DNA of 59,225 nucleotides from Hominifimenecus microfluidus (lineage in GTDB: Bacteria > Bacillota > Clostridia > Lachnospirales > Lachnospiraceae), in assembly GCA_020687485.1 (NCBI GenBank), contig JAJEQR010000020.1, positions 1 to 59,225 on the forward strand, in the 5' to 3' direction. A model generated the notes under the pieces. That model made no database searches. It was not told where the DNA came from and worked only from the letters and a program-made list of their open reading frames with translations. Made by a program: the position numbers and the translations under genes. Positions 50,661 to 59,064 of the stretch are shown here, piece by piece (position 1 is the stretch's first letter; every line of letters starts with the position of its first letter).

Positions 50661-50666
50661 GAATTA

Positions 50667-51278
50667 ATGATAGCGATTGTGGATTATGATGCAGGTAATT
50701 TGAAGAGTGTGGAGAAGGCACTGAAGCTGCTGGGCGAGGAAGTAACTGTTACGAGAGAGTCTTCGGTACTGCTTTCCGCGGACCGTGTGATCCTTCCTGG
50801 TGTTGGTGCATTCGGTGAGGCGATGGCCAATCTGAGAAAGTTCGGCCTGGATGAGACACTGCGGCAGGTGGCTGCCCAGGGAACACCACTGATGGGAATC
50901 TGTCTTGGCATGCAGCTGCTGTTCGAGAGCAGCGAAGAGACGCCCGGCGTGGAAGGACTGAAGATTCTTCCCGGGAAGATTCTGCGGATTCCGGCAGCGC
51001 CCGGACTGAAGATTCCGCATATGGGGTGGAACAGTATACACATTACGCCCGGCAGCCGGCTCTTCGCTGGTCTTCCCGAAGGCGCTTACGTATATTTCGT
51101 GCATTCCTATTATCTGAAAGCAGGAACGGAAGATATTGTGGCGGCATCGACAGAATATGGCACACATATCCATGCGGCAGTTGAGTCGAAGAACGTGTGC
51201 GGCTGCCAGTTCCATCCGGAGAAGAGCAGCTCGGTAGGGCTGCAGATCCTGAAAAACTTTGCTTCGATGGAGGTTTGA
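50667..51278 (+). CDS. hisH: Imidazole glycerol phosphate synthase, glutaminase subunit
   Basis: The 203-residue class I glutamine amidotransferase supplies ammonia to HisF. The nucleophile is the Cys in [11 protein letters not shown], and the His-Glu pair lies in [22 protein letters not shown] opens the protein. It precedes hisF by two bases; no other his gene is adjacent. Confidence 0.95.
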   Translation: MIAIVDYDAGNLKSVEKALKLLGEEVTVTRESSVLLSADRVILPGVGAFGEAMANLRKFGLDETLRQVAAQGTPLMGICLGMQLLFESSEETPGVEGLKILPGKILRIPAAPGLKIPHMGWNSIHITPGSRLFAGLPEGAYVYFVHSYYLKAGTEDIVAASTEYGTHIHAAVESKNVCGCQFHPEKSSSVGLQILKNFASMEV

Positions 51279-51280
51279 TC

Positions 51281-52042
51281 ATGCTTACGAAGAGAATTAT
51301 TCCCTGTCTGGATGTACATAACGGACGCGTCGTAAAGGGCGTGAATTTTGTGGATCTGCGCGATGCCGGAGATCCTGTGGAGATTGCGGCGGCCTACGAT
51401 GCGGCCGGTGCGGATGAGCTGGTATTTCTGGATATCACCGCTTCCTCCGATGCAAGAAAAACAGTTGTGGATATGGTACGCCGCGTTGCGGAGAAGGTTT
51501 TCATTCCGTTTACAGTCGGCGGCGGTATTCGCACGGTCGATGATTTCAAGGCGTTGCTGCGCGAGGGCGCGGATAAGATCTCCATCAACTCTTCGGCGAT
51601 CAATCGTCCGGAGCTGATCTCGGAAGCAGCGGAGAAGTTCGGCAGTCAGTGCGTGGTTGTCGCTATCGACGCGAAGCGCCGGGCAGACGGAAGCGGATGG
51701 AATATCTATAAGAACGGAGGCCGTGTGGATGTCGGCCTGGACGCCGTGGAGTGGGCAAGAACTGCCGAGCGCCTTGGCGCCGGAGAAATCCTGTTAACCA
51801 GCATGGACTGTGATGGAACGAAAGCTGGTTATGATATCGCGCTTACTTCCGCGATTGCGGAATCTGTGGGAATCCCGGTGATTGCATCGGGCGGAGCCGG
51901 AACAAAGGAGCATTTCTACGATGCGCTGACGGCAGGCGGGGCAGATGCTGCGTTAGCTGCATCCCTGTTCCACTACAAGGAACTGGAGATTCGCGATCTG
52001 AAGGCGTATCTCGGAAGTCGTGGTCTTCCTGTGCGTCTGTAG
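51281..52042 (+). CDS. hisF: Imidazole glycerol phosphate synthase, cyclase subunit
   Basis: The 253-residue TIM-barrel subunit forms imidazole glycerol phosphate with ammonia channelled from HisH, also yielding the purine intermediate [21 protein letters not shown] contains catalytic Asp11; [17 protein letters not shown] and ASGGAG are phosphate and barrel motifs, and [14 protein letters not shown] holds the second catalytic Asp. The ATG at 51281 follows GGAGGTTTGATC. Confidence 0.96.
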   Translation: MLTKRIIPCLDVHNGRVVKGVNFVDLRDAGDPVEIAAAYDAAGADELVFLDITASSDARKTVVDMVRRVAEKVFIPFTVGGGIRTVDDFKALLREGADKISINSSAINRPELISEAAEKFGSQCVVVAIDAKRRADGSGWNIYKNGGRVDVGLDAVEWARTAERLGAGEILLTSMDCDGTKAGYDIALTSAIAESVGIPVIASGGAGTKEHFYDALTAGGADAALAASLFHYKELEIRDLKAYLGSRGLPVRL

Positions 52043-52074
52043 ATATCAGATGTGTACAAGCAAAGGAGTATAGG

Positions 52075-52761
52075 ATGGGTGCGATTGCAAATGATTGGCT
52101 GGAGCCTTTGGCTCCGGAGTTTAAGAAACCCTATTATGCCAGGTTATATCAGACAGTAAAGAACGAATATAATACACATATCACCTTCCCTCCGGCGGAT
52201 GAGATCTTCTCCGCCTTTGAGCTGACACCGCTTTCACAGGTGAAAGTGGTGATTCTCGGGCAGGACCCCTATCATGATTTTGGTCAGGCGCACGGCCTTT
52301 GCTTCTCAGTAAAGCCGGAGAATGATATTCCGCCGTCGCTTGTGAATATTTATAAGGAGCTTCAGGATGATCTCGGCTGCTATATTCCGGACAACGGTTA
52401 TCTGGTAAAATGGGCGAAGCAGGGTGTACTGCTGCTGAACACAGTTCTTACCGTGCGTGCGCATCAGGCTAATTCCCACCGGAATATCGGATGGGAGGAA
52501 TTTACCGATGCCGCGATCAGCGCAGTGAACCGGCAGGATCGTCCCATTGTGTTTATGCTGTGGGGACGTCCGGCACAGATGAAGGCCGAACTTCTGGATA
52601 ATCCGAAGCATCTGATTCTGAAGGCGCCGCATCCGAGCCCACTATCCGCGTACCGCGGATTCTTCGGATGCCGCCATTTCAGCCAGGCCAACCGCTTTCT
52701 GGAGGAACACGGCGAGACGCCGATCGACTGGCAGATAGAAAATATAGGGGGAAATCACTGA
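52075..52761 (+). CDS. ung: Uracil-DNA glycosylase, family 1
   Basis: The 228-residue enzyme removes uracil from DNA. The water-activating motif GQDPYH holds D64; the leucine-loop motif [14 protein letters not shown] and the pocket residues ending in HFSQANRFL are as in Ung. It follows hisF by 32 bases. Confidence 0.96.
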   Translation: MGAIANDWLEPLAPEFKKPYYARLYQTVKNEYNTHITFPPADEIFSAFELTPLSQVKVVILGQDPYHDFGQAHGLCFSVKPENDIPPSLVNIYKELQDDLGCYIPDNGYLVKWAKQGVLLLNTVLTVRAHQANSHRNIGWEEFTDAAISAVNRQDRPIVFMLWGRPAQMKAELLDNPKHLILKAPHPSPLSAYRGFFGCRHFSQANRFLEEHGETPIDWQIENIGGNH

Positions 52762-52762
52762 G

Positions 52763-53599
52763 ATGAGTTTTATAGAATGGATTCGTGTCGTTTTTTACGG
52801 CATTGTAGAGGGAATTACAGAATGGCTTCCTGTCAGCAGTACGGGACACCTGATTCTGTTCGAGAGCTTCTGGCCGATGCAGGTATCGGACGATTTCCTG
52901 CGGATGTTCCGCGTGGTGATTCAGCTGGGAGCGATCCTGGCGGTGTGCGTGCTGTATTTTGACCGCCTGAATCCCTTTTCGAAGAAACATTCCGGTTCGC
53001 AGAAGCAGGAGATCTGGCAGATTTGGGTAAAAGTTATCATCGGCTGTATTCCGGCAGGCGTGCTTGGTATCCTGCTGGATGATTTTCTGGATGCACACTT
53101 CTATAAATGGCAGGTTGTAGCGGCTACACTGATTCTTTACGGCATTGCCTTTATCCTTCTGGAGATTCGGAATCGTTCTGTGCGTCCGAAGATCCGCTCG
53201 TTCCGCCAGATGTCCTATGGAACCGCATTCGCTATTGGCTTGTTCCAGGTACTTTCTCTGATTCCCGGTACATCTCGTTCCGGCGCGACGATCCTTGGTG
53301 CGATGCTCCTGGGAACATCCCGCACAATTGCTGCGGAGTATTCATTCTTTATGGCGATTCCAGTCATGTTCGGCGCCAGTTTCCTGAAGTTGGTAAAGTA
53401 CGGGCTTTCGTTTACCGCGCCGGAGATTCTGTGCCTGTTAACCGGCATGGTGGTTGCGTTCGTGGTATCGTTGATTGTTATCCGCTTCCTGATGGATTTC
53501 ATCAAGCGTTACAGTTTCCAGATCTTTGGATACTACCGGATTATTCTCGGTATTCTGGTTATTATCGTAGCGCTGGTGTCTCCGGGACTGTTGCCGTAA
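52763..53599 (+). CDS. uppP: Undecaprenyl-diphosphatase
   Basis: The 278-residue membrane enzyme recycles the undecaprenyl carrier used for wall synthesis. [17 protein letters not shown] and [19 protein letters not shown] (quoted by their cores [11 protein letters not shown] and [10 protein letters not shown]) are the two catalytic motifs of BacA/UppP, within about eight helices. It ends the long run of plus-strand genes and directly abuts ung. Confidence 0.95.
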   Translation: MSFIEWIRVVFYGIVEGITEWLPVSSTGHLILFESFWPMQVSDDFLRMFRVVIQLGAILAVCVLYFDRLNPFSKKHSGSQKQEIWQIWVKVIIGCIPAGVLGILLDDFLDAHFYKWQVVAATLILYGIAFILLEIRNRSVRPKIRSFRQMSYGTAFAIGLFQVLSLIPGTSRSGATILGAMLLGTSRTIAAEYSFFMAIPVMFGASFLKLVKYGLSFTAPEILCLLTGMVVAFVVSLIVIRFLMDFIKRYSFQIFGYYRIILGILVIIVALVSPGLLP

Positions 53600-53651
53600 A
53601 TTCGTGAAAACGTAAGAAATTTTTAAGAGCATTCTTACGGAAAATAAAAAG

Positions 53652-53679
53652 AAAACATGGTAAGATATTACCATGTTTT
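53652..53679. terminator. Perfect 12-bp palindrome after uppP, terminator or operator
   Basis: AAAACATGGTAA-GATA-TTACCATGTTTT is a perfect inverted repeat between uppP and the amidase gene. The T-run is short (TTTTG), so termination may be weak; symmetry and A/T flanks also fit a bidirectional terminator or a protein-binding site 31 bases before the next ATG. Confidence 0.5.
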
Positions 53680-53709
53680 GATAGTAGTTACGAGAAAAGA
53701 GGGTTTTTT

Positions 53710-54735
53710 ATGCCAACAGACACAAAAGACGAAAGGAATGTACGGCGAAGCCGAACAGGTGCGCAGCGTCCGGCAGCATCTGCGGGGCAGAGAGCAGGTA
53801 CATCTGCGGGACAGCGGAAGAATTCGCCCAGGCGCATGACAAAGAAAGAGCGCCAGCGGCTTCACAGAAAGAGAGTGATCCAGGTTTGGATTCGCCGGAT
53901 TGTGGTAATACTGATACTGATTCTTCTGATTATATTGATTGTTCTGGGAGTTCGAAAGCTGTTCAGCAAGAGTGAGAAGGTATCCGCTTACGGACTTCCG
54001 GATTACGTGACGGAGGAATATCTGGATGTAAATAAATATTCGCGGCCGAAGGTACCACTGTTGTCAGTGGATTCCATTGTCATCCACTATACGGCGAATC
54101 CTGGAACGGATGCGGAAGCCAACAGGAATTACTTTAACAATCTGGCGAATCAGGATGGTGTGGAGAATCCGACCTATGCCAGCAGTAACTTTGTGATTGG
54201 CATAGACGGAGAGATCATCGCCGCAGTTCCGATCGATGAGGTCGCCTATGCGTCGAACCAGCTGAATGAGACCAGCCTTTCCATTGAGAATTGTCATCCG
54301 GATGAGACCGGTCAGTTCACGGACGCGACGTACCAGTCATTAATTAAGCTGACGGCATGGCTGTGCCATCACTACGGACTTACCAGTGAGAATGTGATCC
54401 GCCACTATGATGTAACCGGCAAGGCTTGCCCGCTGTATTACGTGGAGCACGAGGACGCCTGGACGCAGCTAAAGGCGGATGTCCAGACAGAGATCAACCG
54501 TCTGAATGCGGAGAATGTGGCGTCAGGTGATGCGGCGGCATCTGTCAGTGAGACAAACGGTACGGTAGCTTCCGAAGCAGATAACGGATCGACGGCTGAA
54601 AGCGGAAGTGAAGATGTTTCCGGAACCGATGCAGAGAATACCGGCGCTTCCAAAGCCGAATCTGTCTCCAACGAAAATGCGGATTCAGAGTCCGTTTCCG
54701 CAGAATTGCAGAGTCAACAGTCAGGCGCAGAGTAG
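53710..54735 (+). CDS. Membrane-anchored N-acetylmuramoyl-L-alanine amidase (Amidase_2)
   Basis: The 341-residue protein has a basic, low-complexity cytoplasmic N-terminus, one signal-anchor helix (about residues 63-83), an Amidase_2 zinc domain (SIVIHYTANPG, SSNFVIGIDGEI, ENCHPDETG and HYDVTGKACP) and a Ser/Glu/Ala-rich tail from about residue 265. It should cleave the muramoyl-alanine bond in peptidoglycan from outside the membrane. It is a different family from the Amidase_3 protein at 24807. The start codon follows GAGGGTTTTTT. Confidence 0.85.
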   Translation: MPTDTKDERNVRRSRTGAQRPAASAGQRAGTSAGQRKNSPRRMTKKERQRLHRKRVIQVWIRRIVVILILILLIILIVLGVRKLFSKSEKVSAYGLPDYVTEEYLDVNKYSRPKVPLLSVDSIVIHYTANPGTDAEANRNYFNNLANQDGVENPTYASSNFVIGIDGEIIAAVPIDEVAYASNQLNETSLSIENCHPDETGQFTDATYQSLIKLTAWLCHHYGLTSENVIRHYDVTGKACPLYYVEHEDAWTQLKADVQTEINRLNAENVASGDAAASVSETNGTVASEADNGSTAESGSEDVSGTDAENTGASKAESVSNENADSESVSAELQSQQSGAE

Positions 54736-54752
54736 AATTAGGAGAATGAATT

Positions 54753-56081
54753 ATGAGATTTCGTTGGGACAAAAAATATCTGTACTGGGGTGTGACTGCA
54801 TTCTGTGTGATTGCGGCCAGCATTGTTTTCTTCCTGATTCTGTCGAAGATTTCCGCAATCAAGGGATTTTTTGGGATCATACTGAAAGTCATCAAGCCGG
54901 TTCTGTACGGTCTTCTCTTTGCCTACCTGATGAATCCGCTGGTCAAGACCTTTGAGCGGCCGATCCTCGTGCAGTGGGGGGAGAAGATTTACGGGAAAGA
55001 CAGCCGCAAGTCGAGAAGCTTCGCTCGCTGTATTGCGATTCTGCTGGCGCTGGTGCTGGTGCTTCTAATCGTGATAGGTCTTCTCTGGTTGGTACTTCCT
55101 CGTCTGTATGAGAGTATACAGACGCTGGTGACGAACCTGCCGCTCTATTTTGACCGCATGAGGAGTACGGTGGAAGAGATCTTCAAGGCGAATCAGGATG
55201 TTGAGGACTATGTGTTGGGGTTGTTCGATAACCTTTCACAGACATTGAGTTCTTTCTTGAGCGGGGACCTGGTAAATGAACTGAAGACGGTTCTTGTCTC
55301 CATCACAAGCAGCGTCTATGCGGTTGTCATGGAGATTGTATATATTGCGATCGGCTTTATTGTCGCGGTCTATATCCTTACCAGCAAGGAACGCTTTGCT
55401 GCGCAGACGAAGAAGGTTCTCTACAGCATTTTTGATGTGCAGCATGCGACGGATATCATCGAGGAAGCGCACGAAGTTAATGAGATCTTCATCGGTTTCG
55501 TCAGCGGCAAGATCCTCGATTCTCTGATTATCGGCGTGATCTGCTATATCAGTCTGAACATTATTCAGATGCCCTATAAAGAGTTGGTGAGTGTGATTGT
55601 TGGAGTGACGAACGTCATCCCGTTTTTCGGCCCGTTCATCGGAGCGGTTCCCAGCGCGTTTCTGATCCTTCTGGTTGACCCGTTCAAATGTCTGATCTTC
55701 GTGATCTATATTCTGATCCTGCAGCAGATCGACGGCAATATCATCGGCCCGAAGATCCTGGGACAGAATACTGGCTTAAGCAGCTTCTGGGTGATCTGCG
55801 CAATCCTTGTGGGCGGCGGTCTCTTCGGATTCGCCGGCATGCTGTTCGGTGTACCGGTGTTCGCGGTTATCTACCGCAGTGTTAAGCGGGCGGTGGAGCA
55901 CTCACTGAAAAAGAAAGATGTTCCTGTGAAGACTTCAGATTTCCTGAAGATCGCCTATCTCGATCCGGTAACTGGCGAACCGGTCTCCCTGGAGACGGTA
56001 GCGCGGGAGAAGGAGCAGAAGAAGGCGGAAGAACAGAAAAAAGAACAGACAAAGATACAAAGGAAAAAGAATACAAAATAA
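54753..56081 (+). CDS. AI-2E family (PerM-like) membrane transporter
   Basis: The 442-residue protein has about seven or eight helices and the AI-2E family pattern: an N-terminal pair of helices, a soluble region, then GFIVAVYILTSKERF, VSGKILDSLIIGVICY, VIPFFGPFIGAVPSAFL and QQIDGNIIGPKILG motifs. Members have been linked to autoinducer-2 or ion/proton exchange; the substrate here is unknown. The C-terminus is highly charged (Lys/Glu/Gln). It follows the amidase by 17 bases and ends at a strong terminator. Confidence 0.85.
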   Translation: MRFRWDKKYLYWGVTAFCVIAASIVFFLILSKISAIKGFFGIILKVIKPVLYGLLFAYLMNPLVKTFERPILVQWGEKIYGKDSRKSRSFARCIAILLALVLVLLIVIGLLWLVLPRLYESIQTLVTNLPLYFDRMRSTVEEIFKANQDVEDYVLGLFDNLSQTLSSFLSGDLVNELKTVLVSITSSVYAVVMEIVYIAIGFIVAVYILTSKERFAAQTKKVLYSIFDVQHATDIIEEAHEVNEIFIGFVSGKILDSLIIGVICYISLNIIQMPYKELVSVIVGVTNVIPFFGPFIGAVPSAFLILLVDPFKCLIFVIYILILQQIDGNIIGPKILGQNTGLSSFWVICAILVGGGLFGFAGMLFGVPVFAVIYRSVKRAVEHSLKKKDVPVKTSDFLKIAYLDPVTGEPVSLETVAREKEQKKAEEQKKEQTKIQRKKNTK

Positions 56082-56102
56082 GAAGACGGAATAAGGAGAA
56101 AG

Positions 56103-56144
56103 CGTCCATTGCTTCCATTGTGTGGAAGCAATGGACGTTTTTTT
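56103..56144 (+). terminator. Strong rho-independent terminator
   Basis: A perfect 15-pair stem, CGTCCATTGCTTCCA (56103-56117) with TGGAAGCAATGGACG (56123-56137), is followed by seven T. The following 56145-56268 sequence is extremely AT-rich with no gene. Confidence 0.92.
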
Positions 56145-56268
56145 AACAGTATTGATCTTTTTTTAAAAAGTAAGGAAAAATGCGGAAATAAAATGTGTTA
56201 AAAATTGTAACTTGAAAAAAAGAGATAGATTTTATGAAAAAAAAGAATAGATTTTTTGCAAATTTCGC

Positions 56269-56297
56269 TTGGAAAATCAATTTAACTATAGTATAAT
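56269..56297 (+). promoter_or_regulatory. Strong promoter of the TIM-barrel isomerase-like gene
   Basis: TTGGAA (56269-56274) and a perfect TATAAT (56292-56297), 17-base spacer, within AT-rich DNA that includes A-tracts upstream. Transcription should start near 56304. Confidence 0.68.
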
Positions 56298-56305
56298 CGA
56301 AGAGA

Positions 56306-56340
56306 ACTGAGATGGAAATTTCATCAAGTGAAATCTCAGT
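56306..56340 (+). other. 5'-terminal stem-loop of the TIM-barrel transcript
   Basis: ACTGAGAT (56306-56313) pairs with ATCTCAGT (56333-56340) and, inside, TTCA with TGAA, starting within a few bases of the predicted transcript 5' end. No T-run follows. Such 5' folds often protect mRNA from decay. Confidence 0.55.
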
Positions 56341-56386
56341 AGACTCATTGATAAGAGCAAATTAAATTCAAGGAGGAATTTACAAA

Positions 56387-57229
56387 ATGAAAAGAAAGTA
56401 TTCCCTTGCATACCTGACCATCCCGGGTGTTGATCCGGTAGAGCAGATCAAGATCGCAAAAGAGTGTGGCTACGATTACGTATCCCTTCGTACCATCCCG
56501 ATGCATCTGCCTGGCGAGCCGGAGTTCCTGCTGGACAAGGATCCCGCTCTGTTCGAGGCTACCAAGGCTGCTTTGGCTGAGTACGATATGCCTCTGATGG
56601 ACATCGAGCTGGCTCGTGTTCGCCCCGACCTGAACATTGATGAGTACAAGCCTGCTTTCGAAGCAGCTGCAAAGCTGGGTGCTACTGATGTTCTGGGTTC
56701 CATCTGGACTCGTGACAAGAGCTATTACCTTGAGACCGCTGCAAAGATTGCAGAGGATGCAAAGGAGTTCGGCCTGAACTACAACATTGAGTTCCTGCCT
56801 TGGGCTGGCGTTCGTAATCTGCAGGAGGGAATTTCCCTGATCGACAACCTGGCAAAAGAGAACGTATATATCATGGTAGACACTCTGCATGCAGGTCGTG
56901 CAGGCGTAACCGGTCAGGAGCTTGGCCGTACGGATTCTAAGTATTTCCGCTTCATGCATCTGTGTGATGGCCCTGCAGGCCCCGACGGTGACGTTGTTCT
57001 CGACAACATCAAGGATGATCTGATGCTGTACACCGCTCGTGAAGCTCGTTACTATGTTGGCGATGGCGATATCGATATCGCTTCCATGATCGCTGCTATG
57101 CCGAACATCCCGTTGTCTATCGAACTGCCGAACCTGAAGGAGATTGAGGCTCGTGGACGCAAGGGACATGCTCAGGCATGCATCGACAAGGCAAGAGCTT
57201 ACTTCAGAGCACACGGTCTGGAGGAATAA
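56387..57229 (+). CDS. Sugar phosphate isomerase/epimerase-like TIM-barrel protein
   Basis: The 280-residue protein has the xylose-isomerase-like AP endonuclease 2 fold: CGYDYVSLRTIP in the first strands, an acidic LMDIELARVRPD, NIEFLPWAGV, YIMVDTLHAGRAG, RFMHLCDGPAGPDG and SIELPN, supplying Glu, Asp, His and Glu metal ligands. It is like the TIM-barrel isomerases linked to sugar or ring-acid catabolism, not like hydroxypyruvate isomerase. The codon bias (GCT, GCA, CGT, CTG, AAC) is that of a highly expressed gene. Its ATG has AAGGAGGAATTTACAAA ahead. The substrate is unknown. Confidence 0.78.
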   Translation: MKRKYSLAYLTIPGVDPVEQIKIAKECGYDYVSLRTIPMHLPGEPEFLLDKDPALFEATKAALAEYDMPLMDIELARVRPDLNIDEYKPAFEAAAKLGATDVLGSIWTRDKSYYLETAAKIAEDAKEFGLNYNIEFLPWAGVRNLQEGISLIDNLAKENVYIMVDTLHAGRAGVTGQELGRTDSKYFRFMHLCDGPAGPDGDVVLDNIKDDLMLYTAREARYYVGDGDIDIASMIAAMPNIPLSIELPNLKEIEARGRKGHAQACIDKARAYFRAHGLEE

Positions 57230-57250
57230 TTCAGTTCCATACATATACCG

Positions 57251-57290
57251 TCAGTATATTCCATCAGCATAGCCTGATGGAATATACTGA
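57251..57290. terminator. Perfect 17-bp palindrome between the isomerase-like and aldehyde dehydrogenase genes
   Basis: TCAGTATATTCCATCAG (57251-57267) pairs fully with CTGATGGAATATACTGA (57274-57290) around CATAGC. It is followed by TTTAAAAAAT rather than a clean T-run, so it may slow or partly terminate transcription, or protect the 3' end of the first mRNA. Confidence 0.55.
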
Positions 57291-57315
57291 TTTAAAAAAT
57301 GTATAATGTTGCATA

Positions 57316-57344
57316 TTGACTTACGATTATTCAAGTGATACAAT
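57316..57344 (+). promoter_or_regulatory. Strong promoter of the aldehyde dehydrogenase gene
   Basis: TTGACT (57316-57321) and TACAAT (57339-57344) with a 17-base spacer; predicted start near 57351. Confidence 0.68.
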
Positions 57345-57351
57345 TTCAATA

Positions 57352-57372
57352 TACGGAAAGAAAGATTCCGTA
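57352..57372 (+). other. 5'-terminal stem-loop of the aldehyde dehydrogenase transcript
   Basis: TACGGAA (57352-57358) pairs perfectly with TTCCGTA (57366-57372) across AGAAAGA, at the predicted transcript start and 46 bases before the start codon. Confidence 0.55.
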
Positions 57373-57418
57373 CAGTGAAATATAAACATTTGGTTTAAAT
57401 TTTAAGGAGGAACTTAAA

Positions 57419-58957
57419 ATGAGCAGAATGGTAGACATGAAGGCTGTATACGAAGCCAAAGGTCTGACCCAGGCACAGATCGACAACATCGAAGAGTGCT
57501 TTGCAAGAGCTGACAAGGCTCAGCTGGAGTTTGAGAAGTGGAGCCAGGAGGACATCGACAGAACGATTCGTTCCGTTGCCCAGAAGGTTGCTAACTCCAA
57601 GACTTTCCATGAGCTGGTTGAGATGGGTATTAAGGAGAGCCGCTTTGGTGATCCGATTAGCCGTGAGAATAAGAGATTCAAGATTCGTGGTATCCTGCGT
57701 GACTGCCTGCGTGAGAAGTCCGTTGGCTGTGTTCAGGAGATGCCTGAGAGAAAGATCAAGATCTATGCAAAGCCCGTTGGCGTTATCGCTTGCGTAATCC
57801 CCGCTACCAACCCCGACCTGACTCCGGCTGGTAATGCAATCTACGCAATCAAGGCTAGAAATGCTATCATCTTCTCCCCCCATCCCCGTACTGCAGGCAC
57901 CAGCTACAAGACCTGCGCTCTGATGCGTGAAGGTCTGGCTCGTGTTGGCGCTCCCGAGGATCTGGTACAGTGCCTTGGCGGCGGTCTTGGCGAGGACGGC
58001 AAGCCCGTTGTTAAGATCAACCGTCAGATGTCCGAGGCTCTGATGTCCAAGTGCGATCTGGTTATCGCTACCGGTGGACAGGGCGTTGTACGTCGTTCCT
58101 ACACTTCCGGTACTCCCGCTTATGGCGTAGGTGCTGGTAATGCTACCATGATCTGGGATGAGACCGCTGCAAGTGATCTGCATCATGCTGCAGACAACAC
58201 CATGCGTTCCAAGACTTCCGACTTCGGTTCCGGCTGCTCCGCTGATGGTAACGTAATCATTCATGAGAGCATCTGGGATGCTGCTATCAAGGAACTGGAA
58301 GCAGTAGGCGGCTACATGATGAGCGAAGAGGAGCAGGCTAAGATGCAGGCTGTTATGTGGGATGAAGAAATCCATAGACTGTCTGATACCGTAGCTCTGT
58401 CCGCTCAGGATATGGCTAAGCATGCAGGCTTCGAGATCCCCGCTGACAAGAGATTCCTGATCGCTTCCCATGGTACCGGTATCTACACCAAGGGTATCGA
58501 GGGCATCTGGTGTCGTGAGAAACTTTCCACCGTACTGGCTATTCATAAGTACGAAGGCGAGTTCCAGAACGCTATCGATGCTATCATGGCGATCCATGAA
58601 GTAGGCGGCAAGGGTCATTCCGTTGGTATCTTCTCCTTCGATCAGGATCATATCCACAGACTGGCTATGGTAGCTCGTGTTGGCCGTATCATGATCCGTC
58701 AGCCTCAGTCCAAGGCAAACTCCGGTTCCATGAACAATGGTATGCCTATGACTTCTTCCATCGGTTGCGGTACCTGGGGTGGCAACGCTACTTCCGAGAA
58801 CGTTCATCTGCATCACTACATGAACTTCACTTGGGTTTCCGAAGAGTATGAGACTCCCGACTGGCAGACCGATGACGAGCTGTTTGGCGAGTTCTATGAC
58901 CCGGAACTGGAGAAGGTTCAGTACTCCGCTTACAACTCCAACGACGCTCTGAAATAA
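57419..58957 (+). CDS. CoA-acylating aldehyde dehydrogenase family protein
   Basis: The 512-residue enzyme belongs to the CoA-dependent branch of aldehyde dehydrogenases (AdhE N-domain, EutE, SauS): KIKIYAKPVGVIACVIPATNP, AIKARNAIIFSPHPR and the late ATSENVHLHHYMN segment match. The nucleophile should be C273 in DFGSGCSADGNV, where relatives have variants of a CSSE/CTSE motif. It would oxidise an aldehyde to an acyl-CoA, or the reverse, with NAD(H). Codon use is strongly biased as in ackA. AGGAGG lies eight bases before the ATG. Which aldehyde is unknown. Confidence 0.82.
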   Translation: MSRMVDMKAVYEAKGLTQAQIDNIEECFARADKAQLEFEKWSQEDIDRTIRSVAQKVANSKTFHELVEMGIKESRFGDPISRENKRFKIRGILRDCLREKSVGCVQEMPERKIKIYAKPVGVIACVIPATNPDLTPAGNAIYAIKARNAIIFSPHPRTAGTSYKTCALMREGLARVGAPEDLVQCLGGGLGEDGKPVVKINRQMSEALMSKCDLVIATGGQGVVRRSYTSGTPAYGVGAGNATMIWDETAASDLHHAADNTMRSKTSDFGSGCSADGNVIIHESIWDAAIKELEAVGGYMMSEEEQAKMQAVMWDEEIHRLSDTVALSAQDMAKHAGFEIPADKRFLIASHGTGIYTKGIEGIWCREKLSTVLAIHKYEGEFQNAIDAIMAIHEVGGKGHSVGIFSFDQDHIHRLAMVARVGRIMIRQPQSKANSGSMNNGMPMTSSIGCGTWGGNATSENVHLHHYMNFTWVSEEYETPDWQTDDELFGEFYDPELEKVQYSAYNSNDALK

Positions 58958-58987
58958 GAGTGTGGAGTTCTTTATAAGAACATAGAT

Positions 58988-59021
58988 GAGCAGGCCTTGC
59001 CGCATAGCGACAAGGCCGCTC
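58988..59021 (+). other. Intergenic stem-loop before the ThDP-enzyme gene
   Basis: GAGC (58988-58991) and GGCCTTG (58993-58999) pair with CAAGGCC (59011-59017) and GCTC (59018-59021), with one bulged A. No T-run follows, so readthrough into the next gene is likely and the hairpin may act in mRNA processing. Confidence 0.45.
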
Positions 59022-59064
59022 TTACACGTAATTAATAAAATATTGAAAGGAATTTACGACTCAA

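Noticed and set aside
57395-59005. 536-codon open frame on the minus strand
   Set aside because: It lies opposite the aldehyde dehydrogenase, has no ribosome binding site and no recognisable protein pattern. Its length follows from the strong codon bias of the real gene.
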